A DNA stretch of 64,000 nucleotides. It comes from Schistosoma haematobium (taxonomy: Eukaryota > Platyhelminthes > Trematoda > Strigeidida > Schistosomatidae). The stretch's first letter is position 1; the number at the start of each line of letters is the position of its first letter. Below the pieces are notes generated by a model, which saw only the letters and a list, made by a program, of their open reading frames with translations, searched no databases and had not been told where the DNA came from. Where the stretch lies: assembly GCF_000699445.3 (NCBI RefSeq), contig NC_067198.1:36546536-36610535 (forward strand). The letters run 5' to 3'. Position numbers and translations under genes: made by a program. This document shows, in pieces, positions 52,240-63,555 of this stretch.

Positions 52240-52856
52240 TGCTTAAATATGATTGCGACTTAATGGCACTATTAAGCCGATTCGCTTAATATATAAATAT
52301 ATAACATGACAACAAAAAAAATGAGGAGTATGCAAAAAAATGTGTAAAGAGAAACAATGAAATGTTCTCAAAGGTCTATGAGTGTTAAAGTAAGTTAAAT
52401 AAAAAAATACGTTTATATTAACACGAATGGATTGTAGGTTAACAGTAATATACTGATTAATTCGATAGAATCAGGTATAGATATGCCAACGCAAACATCT
52501 CAGGAGATATTAAATAATGACATCGTCCACCGAATATTTTGGTTAGTGAACTCGTCTGTCTGATTTAGTTCCTGTTTGGAGCGTTAGGGCGATGCAAGTT
52601 GTGGTGTAGTGTTGTTTGTTCCGTTGATATCTAAACCACCCATAAATGCGGGTTTTTCTACCGACATCCACACGATGGAAATCACTTTTACACCTCTACT
52701 TGGACCTGTATGTAGACCATCAAAAGATGGTTGCATTGGTCACGAGATAACATACCTTTTGATGAGAACATGCGTACAATCAGGTATTTGTGGTGGGACA
52801 TGTATGTTTTAATGTTTTCTTTGCGAAAACGACATATTCAATTCATTTACATACTT
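52240..52856. other. DOCK intron sequence
   Basis: No gene recognised; the region beyond 52550 is less AT-rich and may be part of the adjacent gypsy relic. Confidence 0.4.
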
Positions 52857-53420
52857 TTATAACAAGCTGTACTTAGTTAAATCATTCGGAACGTGTTTAC
52901 TTGAGGAAAATAATTCTCTGAGTAACCGATAAGTAGCTCCGTAAACTAACTCTGGGGTGTAGCATCCAATGTCTTTCTTTTTTCTTGATCTGATTACCAG
53001 AGTGACTGATGAGTTTTCGACAGTTAGAACAGTAGTAAGTGTGACTTGAAGCTGTCGATCCAAACGTTCCACTATTTCGTTAGATATTGTGCGGTAAGTT
53101 GTTTTATGAATTTTTCTGATTCCAATCAGTTTTCGTAGCAGAGAGCTTTCGAGCGCTGCCCCTCCGTCGATGTTGATTACCGATGCTAAAATGCACTTTA
53201 GCGAGGCAGCTACTGACCAGCATGTGAACTTGTCTATGCAAGTGAAAATGTGACTGAAATCATTAGGTGGTAATAACCACCCGACGATATGGTCAAGCAT
53301 GGTATTGGAATTGTAAAATGAGCTGAATGGGTCGTTGCTATGTCGATAAATTTTAACTTTTTGACAAGTGGTCCATGCCTGGGAACAATTGTAAATCCCG
53401 GTTAACGTTAGGTCAAACAA
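52857..53420 (-). pseudogene. gypsy integrase relic
   Basis: A minus-strand frame of 187 codons: SQAWTTCQKVKIYRHS (integrase zinc-finger end), LDHIVGWLLPPNDFSHIF, TCIDKFTCWSVAASL, then TYRTISNEIVERLDRQL (HPQSNG.VERFHR in intact elements) and YTPELVYGATYRLLRELF. The first catalytic Asp context and the DNG block are deleted. It remains open although degraded, probably by chance in-frame deletions. Confidence 0.72.
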
Positions 53421-54655
53421 AAAGCTCAGTAACTGGTATAATGATGGGGTTTATTTATGGGTGGGATATTTTTTTCATATTAACAGAGATGCAGCATCTC
53501 ATAGCTTGCAACACAGTGGCAAGATAACTTGGGAAGATAGCTACTTGAAATCAGATCGATTTACTGGGAAGCCGGTGTATCTTCTATATGCCATCATGTT
53601 ATTGGTGAATTATGTTATCACCACTAATGAAGCTTTATTATATGAGGGTTATCTGGGAATCCATCTAGGAAGACTTACGGAACTAATGTACATGTAAGTA
53701 GTCGACCTATCTGTTTGTTCTTCTTACATTAAACTTCAACTTGGATTCAAATTATCCGCGATGTTTCAGTTTGTATATGATATTATGAAGGTTTACACTA
53801 TAGACCAAGTGTAGAAAACCATTATGAGTTATGAAGCTGTAGGTAGCTGTTTTGGTCTAGTATAAGACAAGCTAGAAGTAAGTATTCACTAACCCATTAG
53901 GGATCAAATTTCGGTCATTCAAATAAAACGATGAACACTATACCTTAGGACTATTAAGTTGGTATGTCTACCACACTTTCTAATTTTTCTCTTGATTTGA
54001 ATTCAAGACACTAGACCATACATTTAGATAAAATTGATTATTACTGTTCACTGATTTCTAGTAAAATAAAAGATCTATTAGACTTGGTGGACTAAGTTTT
54101 AAATCATTTAGAAATATCAAGAATTTACTTAATAGTAAGCTAAAGTGTTTAAAATGAATGAAGCTACGTAACCAAATACAAGTCTGTGTACACTCAGCTT
54201 TGAATTATTCAGTTATCTATGAAAGTCATAATAACACGTACTATCTTAATGTACAAACTGAATTATGTAGAGATTAGTCTGTCAAACTAAAATCAACTAT
54301 TAATCTATTATTTCACATTAAACTCTTTCAATAGCCAGGTAGGCAACTTATAAAATTTACTTTACTAAGGTATAAGACATACCTTGTTTTTATCATGACA
54401 GGTGATTACTAATCAATGACTGTAAAATTAAAAAACAACAACTCAGAAAACAATAAAGGTGTGTAACATTAATGGAATTGATATTTATTCCACTTGCCTC
54501 ACTGTTATTATTTTCCTTAGTAATTCAAAGTTTTTACCTATGAATAAGTTTTTTTCTTTAATTTTTGACATCAATTGTGTTTTGTTTATATTTTCATGTA
54601 AATTGATCAGTTCACTTGTAATGATCATTGGCTAATTCATGTATTTAATGAATTA

Positions 54656-54727
<72 letters not shown>

Positions 54728-55920
54728 TAACCTACTAAGTACAAGTTTATATATTAGACTTTGAGCTATGCAAGTTGTGTGGAGGTTAATGATACAACCC
54801 AACTGACTGCATAAACCATTATTTGTGCATAGCTTTAAACTAGGCTTGATAATCTAATTATTATAGGAATTGTGTAATATAACTCGATACTTACATCTTC
54901 ATTTTATTCTGAGTGAGAAAAATCAATTTGTGAAAACTCAATCGTTTCGAGATCATTTAGTTTATTATCCTTTTGGATATGGATATATGATTAACTTACA
55001 TTTACAAATTAGGAATGACTCGAAGTAATACATGTGTATCCGTACATGATTGATGAAATGTATTCTCCATGTTCTTTATTTAACGAATTAACATCGCTAA
55101 AAATTACTTAGAGATGATAAAAAACGACTTTTGCAAATCATACGAGTTATTGAGTAGCTATGGTAAAAGTCGAATTTCAACCAATATGCTGTAGATTAGA
55201 AGTTCATCTATCTCTACTTCAATTTAAGAAGTGCTGAGTAGAGTAATTCTAGCACTCAAACAAACAGTATACTTAACAGAAATGTACATGACCATTTATT
55301 TGATGAGTCAAATTGAATTAAAATATTTCTGTCAAATCATTCAGCTAACCTTGTGCCTGTACTTATAGCGAGGTCTCATTTTTCTTCATCTCCTAGTCCA
55401 CTAAAACCAACAGGTAACAGCCATATTTTGCCTGATGTTATGTTTCGATAGATGACCAAATAATATTTTGGTGATTTGCTGTCTGAGTTGAGTGGTTTAA
55501 TCGTGAGGTTTTCGTTATCCTTCTGGACAGTGTCATCAGCACAAACTTCAGGTAGAAGTGAGATTTTTCAAATTTTTCCACACATGACTGACAGCTTTTT
55601 CTGTGGAAGTTGCTTTTTATTGGTTATTGTCGTTGTTGACCGTTGTCCTGTTGTCTGCATATTTATTCTGAATGTTATCCATTTTTTGACTTTAAAGTTG
55701 AACATGCAGCTAATTTACACATCTTCAATATTTCAAAACTCGAACATAATTTATGAACATTTTTTGCCTTTTCGATTCATACATTTTGTGTATGTTCTCA
55801 TCGAATGTAAAGATGTGTTTTCTGATCAATTTTTATTCTTTTTTTTCCTTTAAAAAATAAATTCAATGATTTATTAATAAATAATATATGCTGAAAACAA
55901 TCGAAATTTATTATATCCAG
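53421..55920. other. DOCK intron sequence with (TA)n tract
   Basis: 54658-54724 is a (TA)n microsatellite of about 33 units. The 125-codon frame at 55476-55853 is Phe-rich and looks random. No gene recognised. Acceptor TTATATCCAG at the end. Confidence 0.5.
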
Positions 55921-56124
55921 CCATTCAATCGTGATGCATTATATGTACGTCGTTATGCATCACCTTATTTTAATGATCCTACAGTTATTAACAATAATGG
56001 TGTAACTCAACCACGACGTGAACTTTATGTTACTTTAATTTCTGGAAATTTCTCTAAAGGTAATAAAACTAGAGAGCATAATATTGAAGTGGAAGTCAAC
56101 GTCGTAGATAGTAATGGGAATTGG
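55921..56124 (+). CDS. DOCK-family Rac-GEF, DHR-1 domain exon (first part)
   Basis: 204 nt, 68 codons, phase 0 on both sides; donor TGG|GTAAGT. Reads PFNRDALYVRRYASPYFND, then QPRRELYVTLISGNFSKG and EVEVNVVDSNGNW. RRELYVTLISGNFSKG matches the start of DHR-1 (RNDIYVTLVQGDFDKG in DOCK1). DHR-1 is a C2-like domain that binds phosphoinositides and brings DOCK to the membrane. Confidence 0.93.
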
Positions 56125-56264
56125 GTAAGTATAATATTCATTAATGTTGCTTATTGTTATTATCTATTATTAGTTCATTAACTAGTTACATATTTGTGTA
56201 CTCAGTTTTGAATTACAGTTTTTGCGTGTGTGTGGGGGGGACCTGATGATACCTACTACTACTC

Positions 56265-56353
56265 GGTCAGCGGACCCAAAGTAGTTGGGGTAGAGTTCGA
56301 ATACTCAGCTTAGGTGTTGGTGTCGAACGCCTTAACTACTGACCCACCGTTGC
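56265..56353 (-). repeat. tRNA-related SINE-like head
   Basis: On the minus strand TGGGTCAGTAGTTAAGGC (box A-like) and TATTCGAACTCTAC (box B-like), about 35 nt apart. This is the arrangement of an internal pol III promoter in tRNA-derived SINEs. It does not fold as a full tRNA by eye. Confidence 0.5.
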
Positions 56354-57617
56354 CTTGTTGTTTTACATTGTCCGGTGTTTATATGGAAATGTTAGTCTTA
56401 CACTGATCAATAATATATATAGTGTTATAGAATGTATATTTATATAGAAAGAGAGCGCGATAGGTTCTAGTAGTGTTGTTTTTTTGGTAGGTGTTTTAAT
56501 TACATAGTTTTTATTGTTGTTCTAAGCATTATCGACCAGACTAATGATAAAAGCTTCACGTTGAAACCACCGAGCTTGGAGAATCTGAAAGTGTACAAAA
56601 CATCTATATGCGGTAAAAAAAACTCATCTCTACCGTGTATAAAAATGGTTCAATTAATATTTGTTGAGTTGGTGATCACTGTACCTAGATAGGTGTTTAT
56701 TTGTTATCGCACCATCAGTGTCAATTGACTCATTATTGTTTCAAGAGTTTTTGTTTACGTTTATTTCTACTGAATTCGATTTGATTTTTAACAAATTCGT
56801 CTTCACTATCCCATTGGATTAATAAAAATGTAAATGACCGAATTTAATTTCTCCTTGCTAAAGTAAATTCTAGATTAACTCATGGAATAGTATCGATATG
56901 ACCAATTTTTATCGTTTAAAAGGTTCTCATTTGAAAATATTATATGTCACGACACGTTCTCTTCTTGTCTTGAATTTTTGGATATTTAGGAGTTCATTAA
57001 TTTGCTAAAGTTTGCTAAGGTCATAGATTATATTTTAGTTTCAATTAGTTCTGTTATGATAATTCACAAATGGGAGGAGAAAGGTATTAACTTCAAATTT
57101 ATCAAGTTGATAAATCCTCAATTACGGCTTTTTCAAGGATAATGAATCCTCAAATACAACATTTAACAAGAAATCAACTTTAAAATTCATATATTGTTTT
57201 AAAGTAAATTCTGCTCATTAACTCTCTTTGTATTTTCATTCCCTGATTCTTTGAATCTAAGTCATAACTATTGAATTGATAAATTCTGTAGATAATAATC
57301 ACTGAAGTTAATCGGTATGCAATTAACTTAAAGTGCATGTCAAGATAATGTTCTTTGGTAGTTTCTAATAAAAATTTTTTAAAAACAAGGTTTATCTTTT
57401 GAAGTAGTTGGGACTAGAAATGAAGAGAGCTGTTGTGTATCGTGTACAAATTGTGATTCGAGTTATTACTGCTATCTCGCTCTGTAACGAACTTACTTCT
57501 TGTAGTGGAAGCTTAGCTTTTGGTAATCCTAATTAAAAATTGTTACAATCTGGTCATATAAGTTAGTTATAGATTATTATTATGTATTATGATCACTCGA
57601 AAATTTTTTACTTAGAA
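56354..57617. other. DOCK intron sequence
   Basis: No gene or repeat recognised. Confidence 0.5.
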
Positions 57618-58000
57618 ATGATAATAAGGTGGCCGAATCAAGATATGACATCAGCCTATAAAGTCATTGACTTTTGAACTGATAGATAAATTTAGACTAC
57701 TACTTGGTTAGGGTTGGTGTGATCATATTAACCAGTGATTAGAGCTGTTAAGTGACTACATGGCTGAAAAATCGATCATCATGATGCATACGCATCCACT
57801 CTTTGTCTTTCCTTAGATCCTGAGTTTTTAAAAATGATGTTATACTTTTTATTCCGCGTATTCATTCTCCCTGAATTATGTTTATGCTTCTGATACTGTT
57901 ACTACTTCGACTACTCTAGTATTTGTCTTGATAATTTAATCTCACTCTACTGATATGGTGTGGCAACTTGGCAACGTTGCACGTAACTGACTGAATTACT
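57618..58000 (+). mobile_element. decayed B-like RTE 3' end
   Basis: Includes TAAAGTCATTGACTTTTG, GACTACTACTTGGTTAGG, CGCATCCACTCTTTGTC and the terminal GGTGTGGCAACTTG with GTAACTGACTGA, parallel to the B 3' UTR and tail. Confidence 0.72.
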
Positions 58001-59077
58001 AGTTGAATAAGGTAACTTCTAGAATGCTTTTTTAATTAGTGGTAGTATGAATTCGATGTATGAATCTATTTTACTTGTGTTTACTTCATTGAAAGTTTGT
58101 AAATGAAATGATATTTAAAAAGATTTGAAACTTCGGTGGTCATTCATTGACTAAATGTATGTTTCACTTAATAAAACAAAATTCTTAATTATTTACAAGA
58201 ATATAGTATAAACTCAACATGAATAGAGATTCAATAATAGCTGGTCAACTAATTGGTGCTATATTTTATACGTGAAAGTTTATAAATATATGGAACTAAT
58301 CAGAAATTTTGTTTATTCTTTTCTGTTCTATGCAACGGAATTCTATATGAATTCTAGTATTGTTGAATTCTATCTCAGTAGATATCTGTAAGGAAATTGT
58401 AGGTAGTATCCACTTAATATTACTTATTTTTGTTTCACATGTATCGTGAGATTTTTGTGATGCAAAGTGTAATACTTTAGGAGTTATCAAAGGGCTGTGG
58501 CACTAGAAAGCATTTAGTTGTCTTAGGGCACTTACCACACTCCTAGTGTTTTGTTGCGGAGTCCAATCCATAAAATGACGACTTAACAATGTTAGAAAAG
58601 AAGATTTAGTTCTTCTGTTGATAGCTGGTAATAAATGATCGTCCATACTGATAAATCTGACTGAACACTTGAATCGTCTTCCTAAGCTCTCATAATAACC
58701 CCAGGTTAACTTGACACGACTACGTAAACACGTGAGGAAAGGCGCGAAATACAGAAAGAACGCTTTACTCCCATCCTGGTTTTGGTTCATAATTTTCAGT
58801 GCCTTCATTTCACACTTTTGAACACATCTCTGCTGCATGAAAACAGTAAGATTATTGTGTACGAGATCATAGAAATGCAATCCCACGGGAGCGTTTAGTA
58901 AAGAAGAGTTGAGTCTTATCCTCCACAATACTAGGACATTTAAAGGGGAAAGATGAAAGTGACTTCTAGACTAACATTAATTGCTTGGTATAACAATAAC
59001 AGTCGCTTGTTTAAAACCATATAATATGTAGTTTATGTTGAAATGTCTTTTCACAAAATATAAAACACTGCAACAAA
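58001..59077. other. DOCK intron sequence
   Basis: AT-rich except for the unrecognised minus-strand frame at 58503-58928. Confidence 0.5.
58503..58928 (-). CDS. unrecognised 141-codon ORF
   Basis: A minus-strand frame starting MWRIRLNSSLLNAPVGLHFY and ending RSVVSALRQLNAF. Composition is less AT-driven than the surrounding intron (Cys, Trp, Arg present), so it may be part of an unidentified retroelement. No domain recognised; a chance frame is possible. Confidence 0.25.
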   Translation of the reverse strand: MWRIRLNSSLLNAPVGLHFYDLVHNNLTVFMQQRCVQKCEMKALKIMNQNQDGSKAFFLYFAPFLTCLRSRVKLTWGYYESLGRRFKCSVRFISMDDHLLPAINRRTKSSFLTLLSRHFMDWTPQQNTRSVVSALRQLNAF

Positions 59078-59776
59078 CCCCTTTATGGATGTGAAACGTG
59101 GCCGTTAAGAACAGACGATATTTGTAGGTTACTAGTACTCGATCATAGGTGTCTTCGAAGTATTTCTTGTGTATTTTTGGACTATAGAGTAAGCAATGCT
59201 TGGGTTAGAAATAGGATACTAGGCAAGGATGGGAAATCGACTAATGAGGTCATAAATCTTCATCAACTGAGGTGGTTAAGACACGTGTTATATGTGCCCA
59301 ACCACCGCCTACTTCAACGAGTGATGTTTTCTGGTGTAGAAGTAGGCTGGAAGAAAGTCAAGAGCAGCCAAAGCAAAGCATGACGTCGGTCCATGTAGTC
59401 ACTGACAATTGAACTTAGCTATGTTAATAGGTGTAGACTACCTGGTTGGTGTCCGTGTGATTATCTTAACCAGTGGTTAGAGACTTTGAATGACAAGGCT
59501 CAAAATCTTTTGCAATAGCTCAGGTTCATCCGTTCTTTGTCTTCCCTCAAATTCTGAAATTCTAAATTCCTCATAACTTTTTGTGTTTTTATCTAAGTAA
59601 TTTATATTTTCGTGAATTGTATCTTCGATGCCTTGTCTTTTCTATTACTACTGATACTGTTACTACCTCCACTATGTTGGGATTTGACCTGACAATCTAA
59701 TCTCTCTGTGCAAATGGGGTATGGAACCTTCAGCCGATGTACATAAGTACCAGGTTCTATGTTGTGACTGACTGAA
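59078..59776 (+). mobile_element. B-like RTE 3' end, 5'-truncated
   Basis: About 700 nt similar to B from the LHYGSETWP region (here YGCETWPL) through LLVLDHRCLRS, NLHQLRWLRHVLYVPNHRL, GVEVGWKKVKS, and the 3' UTR to GTTGTGACTGACTGAATAA. Frames are broken. Older than copies 1 and 2. Confidence 0.85.
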
Positions 59777-60508
59777 TAAACCCCTAGTTCTACATATATG
59801 TGCAAACATTTTGCTATCAGTGCTGCTACTATGACACTTTCACAATATATTTGTCGCATGATTTTTATTGTAAAGCATCACTCACTTCATCAAACAATAG
59901 ACAAGACACGTCACTGTTATATTTCTGTTTGAATTTTTTTCAGTAGTAAACATTGTGAAAAGTTGTCAACCGTTGACAAAAGACTTTGAATACAGTATAA
60001 AATTTAAATAAATACATGAATAATTAAAAACAATTGAAAAACGGACAACTGTATCATAGTATTTTCACTGTTGAAAAAAATAAGTCCCAAAAACTTGTAA
60101 ATAGGCCACCAGATATATGAGATTCAAAGGATTATTATTATTGTTTTTAGTCAAAGAGATTTAACTGGTTCCTTAGTGAACTACTTCAAGATGTTCCTAA
60201 AGTTCTGTCTGAAAGTTGTGATTGGTGGAGCTCAAATATGTTGGGAATAGAACGGCTGTTGTTCACCGTGAGACCTAAATGTCCAGCGTTAAACCCTTGG
60301 TGGGTTCGTGTGTGCACACTTCTGAGGGGTCCCATATCAGGACTAAACAACTGACTAAAGCTCCCTAATCTTTTGCTGGTGCTCAATGTGATGAGATCAA
60401 TCTATGACAAATATAACCTGCACATTATTTTAATCTATCATTGATTGTTTTTCCTAATGTGATTCAGATAAAAATAAACATTTCATATTTCACTCTTCTA
60501 TTGTTTAG
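59777..60508. other. DOCK intron sequence
   Basis: 60190-60400 is less AT-rich and may be a repeat read on the minus strand, but I cannot name it. Ends with acceptor TATTGTTTAG. Confidence 0.4.
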
Positions 60509-60824
60509 TTAAATTTGAATAGCTCACCTGAACGTTTATCACCTGTACACAAATCAGTCGTATACTATCACAAAAATCAGCCATATTGGAGTGAATTATT
60601 TATAATCAATTTACCATACTCACCAATTGAATCCTCTTGTGTAACAACAACAATTGATGATGTGAATAATAATCTTGATCGTGATAATAATAATAACACT
60701 GAACGTTCTAGCCATGAGTCACAGCATCAACAACAGTTATTCAGTGCAAATCCAACTTATCCTGGGATGTTAGCTGGTGTACATTTGAGACTTTTATGTC
60801 GTCATCGATCTACTGGACCGGGTG
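60509..60824 (+). CDS. DOCK-family Rac-GEF, DHR-1 domain exon (second part)
   Basis: 316 nt, phase 0 in, phase 1 out (GGTG|GTAAGT). Reads LNLNSSPERLSPVHKSVVYY, HKNQPYWSELFIINLPYSP, an Asn/Asp- and Gln-rich insert of about 45 residues, then LAGVHLRLLCRHRSTGPGG. SVVYYHKNQPYWSE matches SVIYYQVKQPRWFE, and HLRLLCRHRST matches HLRFTFRHRSS of DOCK1 DHR-1. The insert sits in a loop and is absent from vertebrate proteins. The next exons lie beyond 60824 and were not recognised within the window. Confidence 0.92.
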
Positions 60825-60845
60825 GTAAGTATAGTAAAGTAATGA

Positions 60846-60886
60846 ATAATAATAATAATAGCAATTATTAATTATTATTATTATTA
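60846..60886. repeat. AAT/ATT-rich tract just after the exon
   Basis: Alternating AATAAT and ATTATT runs. Confidence 0.8.
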
Positions 60887-61117
60887 TGCCTAAACACTGA
60901 GTAGTTCACACAACCTGCTGGTAGTTGAATTACTCTCCACAAACCCTCTGCAGTAACAATATACATATGTTTACTAGTGACTAACTTCGAGGTGTAACTA
61001 CTGAAGTTCTAGTTAAAAACTATGACTATTGGAGTTCAACCATGCAAGTTGTGTGGCAGTTACTCATTAATGGGATTTGAACAGTATCTCAAATTGATTG
61101 AAGTTAGACGTGTAAAC

Positions 61118-61240
61118 CACTGGATGCTCGCCCAGTGGTCTAAATGTTAAGCGCTTTCTTTGAGAGCTGGGTTTTGGGTACGTATTACTGACGAGTCTCA
61201 TATTGAGGCGAAACAGCTCTTTCTGGTTTTCCAATGAACT
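61118..61240 (+). ncRNA. SINE-like repeat with hammerhead-like motif
   Basis: A tRNA-like segment (GCCCAGTGGTCTAAATGTTA, box A-like; GAGAGCTGGGTTTTGGGT) is followed by CTGACGAG (61188-61195), stem II GTCTCA/TGAGGC with a 3-nt loop (one G-U pair) and GAAA (61210-61213). All strictly conserved core positions are present (the seventh base is variable in hammerheads). The cleavage-side strand of stem III (CTGG where CTGT would be expected) is altered, so activity is doubtful. Confidence 0.65.
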
Positions 61241-62754
61241 GTTGAGCTAAAAATCAGCAAAATCCCAATGTTTGTTTGATTTGCTAAATTGCGTTTTTGG
61301 ATCATTGCTTATAGGGGATTAAGGCACCAAATAGTGTTATGCTTAATCATGAAGATTTGCAGGATGTGCATATATCATATGACAAGGTTGAAATACATTG
61401 TTTGTATGAAACTGACATATATATCATATTAATATTCCACTATCTCTGCAGCGTAAGGTGATATTGTGTGATGTTGAATTAACATGTGGAAAATGAGAAG
61501 TATCGAAAAAGCCAACTAAAATATTTGTAACTTCAGTTTGCAGAAATATCGACTTTTAGATGTGTATCGTATGTTAGGAATGTTTATTTACTAGTTTATC
61601 TCATTAGTATGATTAACATCAATGACTAGAGAGAAGTTAGGTGATTCTTGTAGATTGATATTTGTATGATGAATGTGTAATTTATGATTCCTGTTGAGCC
61701 AGTCAGTCATTCAGTCATGAATAAAATAGAACCTTTGGAACAGTGTTCATTAATTAAAGTTACTATCTTTCAACTCACTATAACGAGAGAAAAAATTAAC
61801 AAGTTAAGAAGCAAGATAATGAAAGTGACAGTAATATGTTAGGCAGTTTAAGGTAGTTGATAGAAAAATCTGAACTCAGATTTCGTGCTAGTTGACTCTT
61901 GTCGCCATGGGGTACATGTAATGTTGAAGGAACAGTTACTATTATCTGGTGGATTCTAACTTGCCAAGTTGAATTACTAATAATAATGATAATGGATGAC
62001 CACAAAAATAGACAATGCTATTTAAAAAAGTGAATCATATCCGTAATAAGCTAACAAAATCAATCCTATTTCACAAGATTATAAAGGCCTACATCTGTCA
62101 CTATGACCAGTTTTTAGTTATTTCCTTTAATAGTTCCGGCTATAAATGATGATTATTTCACTGGTGGGAAAATAAGTTTTATTCTGTTCCGACATAGATA
62201 CCTTTCCAACAATTACTTCATCATCTGTCGTGTAGTAGTTTATACGAATCTACTCCTGTTCTGTCAAATATAGTTCATTTAGATAAATAATTGTTGAACT
62301 TATGTAACACATATGTCCAGATCGTCAAACTAGATGAAATTTCACAGTCTCATAAATTGAATCATTATCTATACCAAGTAACCTAAGCATAATCCCTCTT
62401 TATTACTTACTCATTGATTTCACCATACACAAGTAATATTTCAATGATATTTTTTTAAATTAAAAACTACTAGCAAAATATGGATAACATACAGTAGTCA
62501 AAGACCATGTGTTTATCATGACTTTGTTTTACTGTACCACTTCCTTCTTTTTTTTAACTCCTTCAAAGTAATGATAATGATGAATTCGTTTAAATTACAT
62601 TTTGTCAAATTCTTATTTACCGTCCCAATTTCATTTGTTCACACATGAACAAATAATCAGTGAAATTTTATGTTGATCATTTAGACTTTAATTGAATATT
62701 TGTTTATATGCATATGTTACTAGATGTTCAGTCATCTTAATTTGTTTACGATTC

Positions 62755-62756
<2 letters not shown>
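61241..62756. other. no gene seen
   Basis: Presumed DOCK intron, AT-rich; no DHR-1 continuation exon recognised. Confidence 0.45.
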
Positions 62757-62806
<50 letters not shown>

Positions 62807-62807
62807 G
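62757..62807. repeat. (AAT)n microsatellite
   Basis: About 17 AAT units. Confidence 0.95.
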
Positions 62808-63555
62808 TAATAGTAATAATTGTAATGATGATAACAGTTGTAGCAGTGTTTATCAAACGACGTAAGCTGAATATGTGTACTTTTTTTTCCATCGATAGAA
62901 TTTACAATCTAGTGTAAGTATGATAATGATTTTCATCGAATTTAATTTCTGTGGTTTGATAAGAAGAGGTTAAATTAGAAATTAATAATTTAACCTGTTG
63001 GTAAATGTATCGCGAAATTTATCCATCAATATTTGGATTTAATGCTGCTGAATAATATTAGCGACTAATGAATTAAGTCATTGGACAACTAATCGGCATA
63101 AATCATTCAATTTCTTCTCCATTATGATTTTCATCTTGGATAAAAATTGTATATTTCTAGTAATTAATAATTCTTCACAAAAATCACGAACTAGATTTTA
63201 TGTACTGAGATTCCTGCTGATTATTATGACATAAGTAAATTATTGGGGTCCGAGGTAGAAATTGTTTTATTTGATGCCGATCTAACTTCATCCTTATAAT
63301 CACACTGATCTACGTGGTCATAACATTTATGCTGACATTGGATCAGTTACAAAATCCTGTTTGAAATATTCCGACTGGCGTCCAGTTTTCTTAATTAGTA
63401 ATTTCCTCCCAATTGTTTACTAAACGATTGTCATATTGATATGATTGAGTTAAGTCAGCTGTAGGACCGCTCTTACAAATAATTATACTACAGAGTTAGT
63501 ATTGGTATTGTGCTTCAGCGAATAATTCAAATCATCATATTAATTTATTTTACAT
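62808..63555. other. no gene seen
   Basis: AT-rich sequence, presumed DOCK intron. Confidence 0.45.

Noticed and set aside
55476..55853. 125-codon plus-strand ORF as a gene
   Set aside because: Phe/Leu/Ile-rich composition from a T-rich strand, no splice or domain evidence, within a DOCK intron.
56265..56353. Functional tRNA gene
   Set aside because: Only box A- and box B-like motifs are visible; no complete cloverleaf with a plausible anticodon stem was found.
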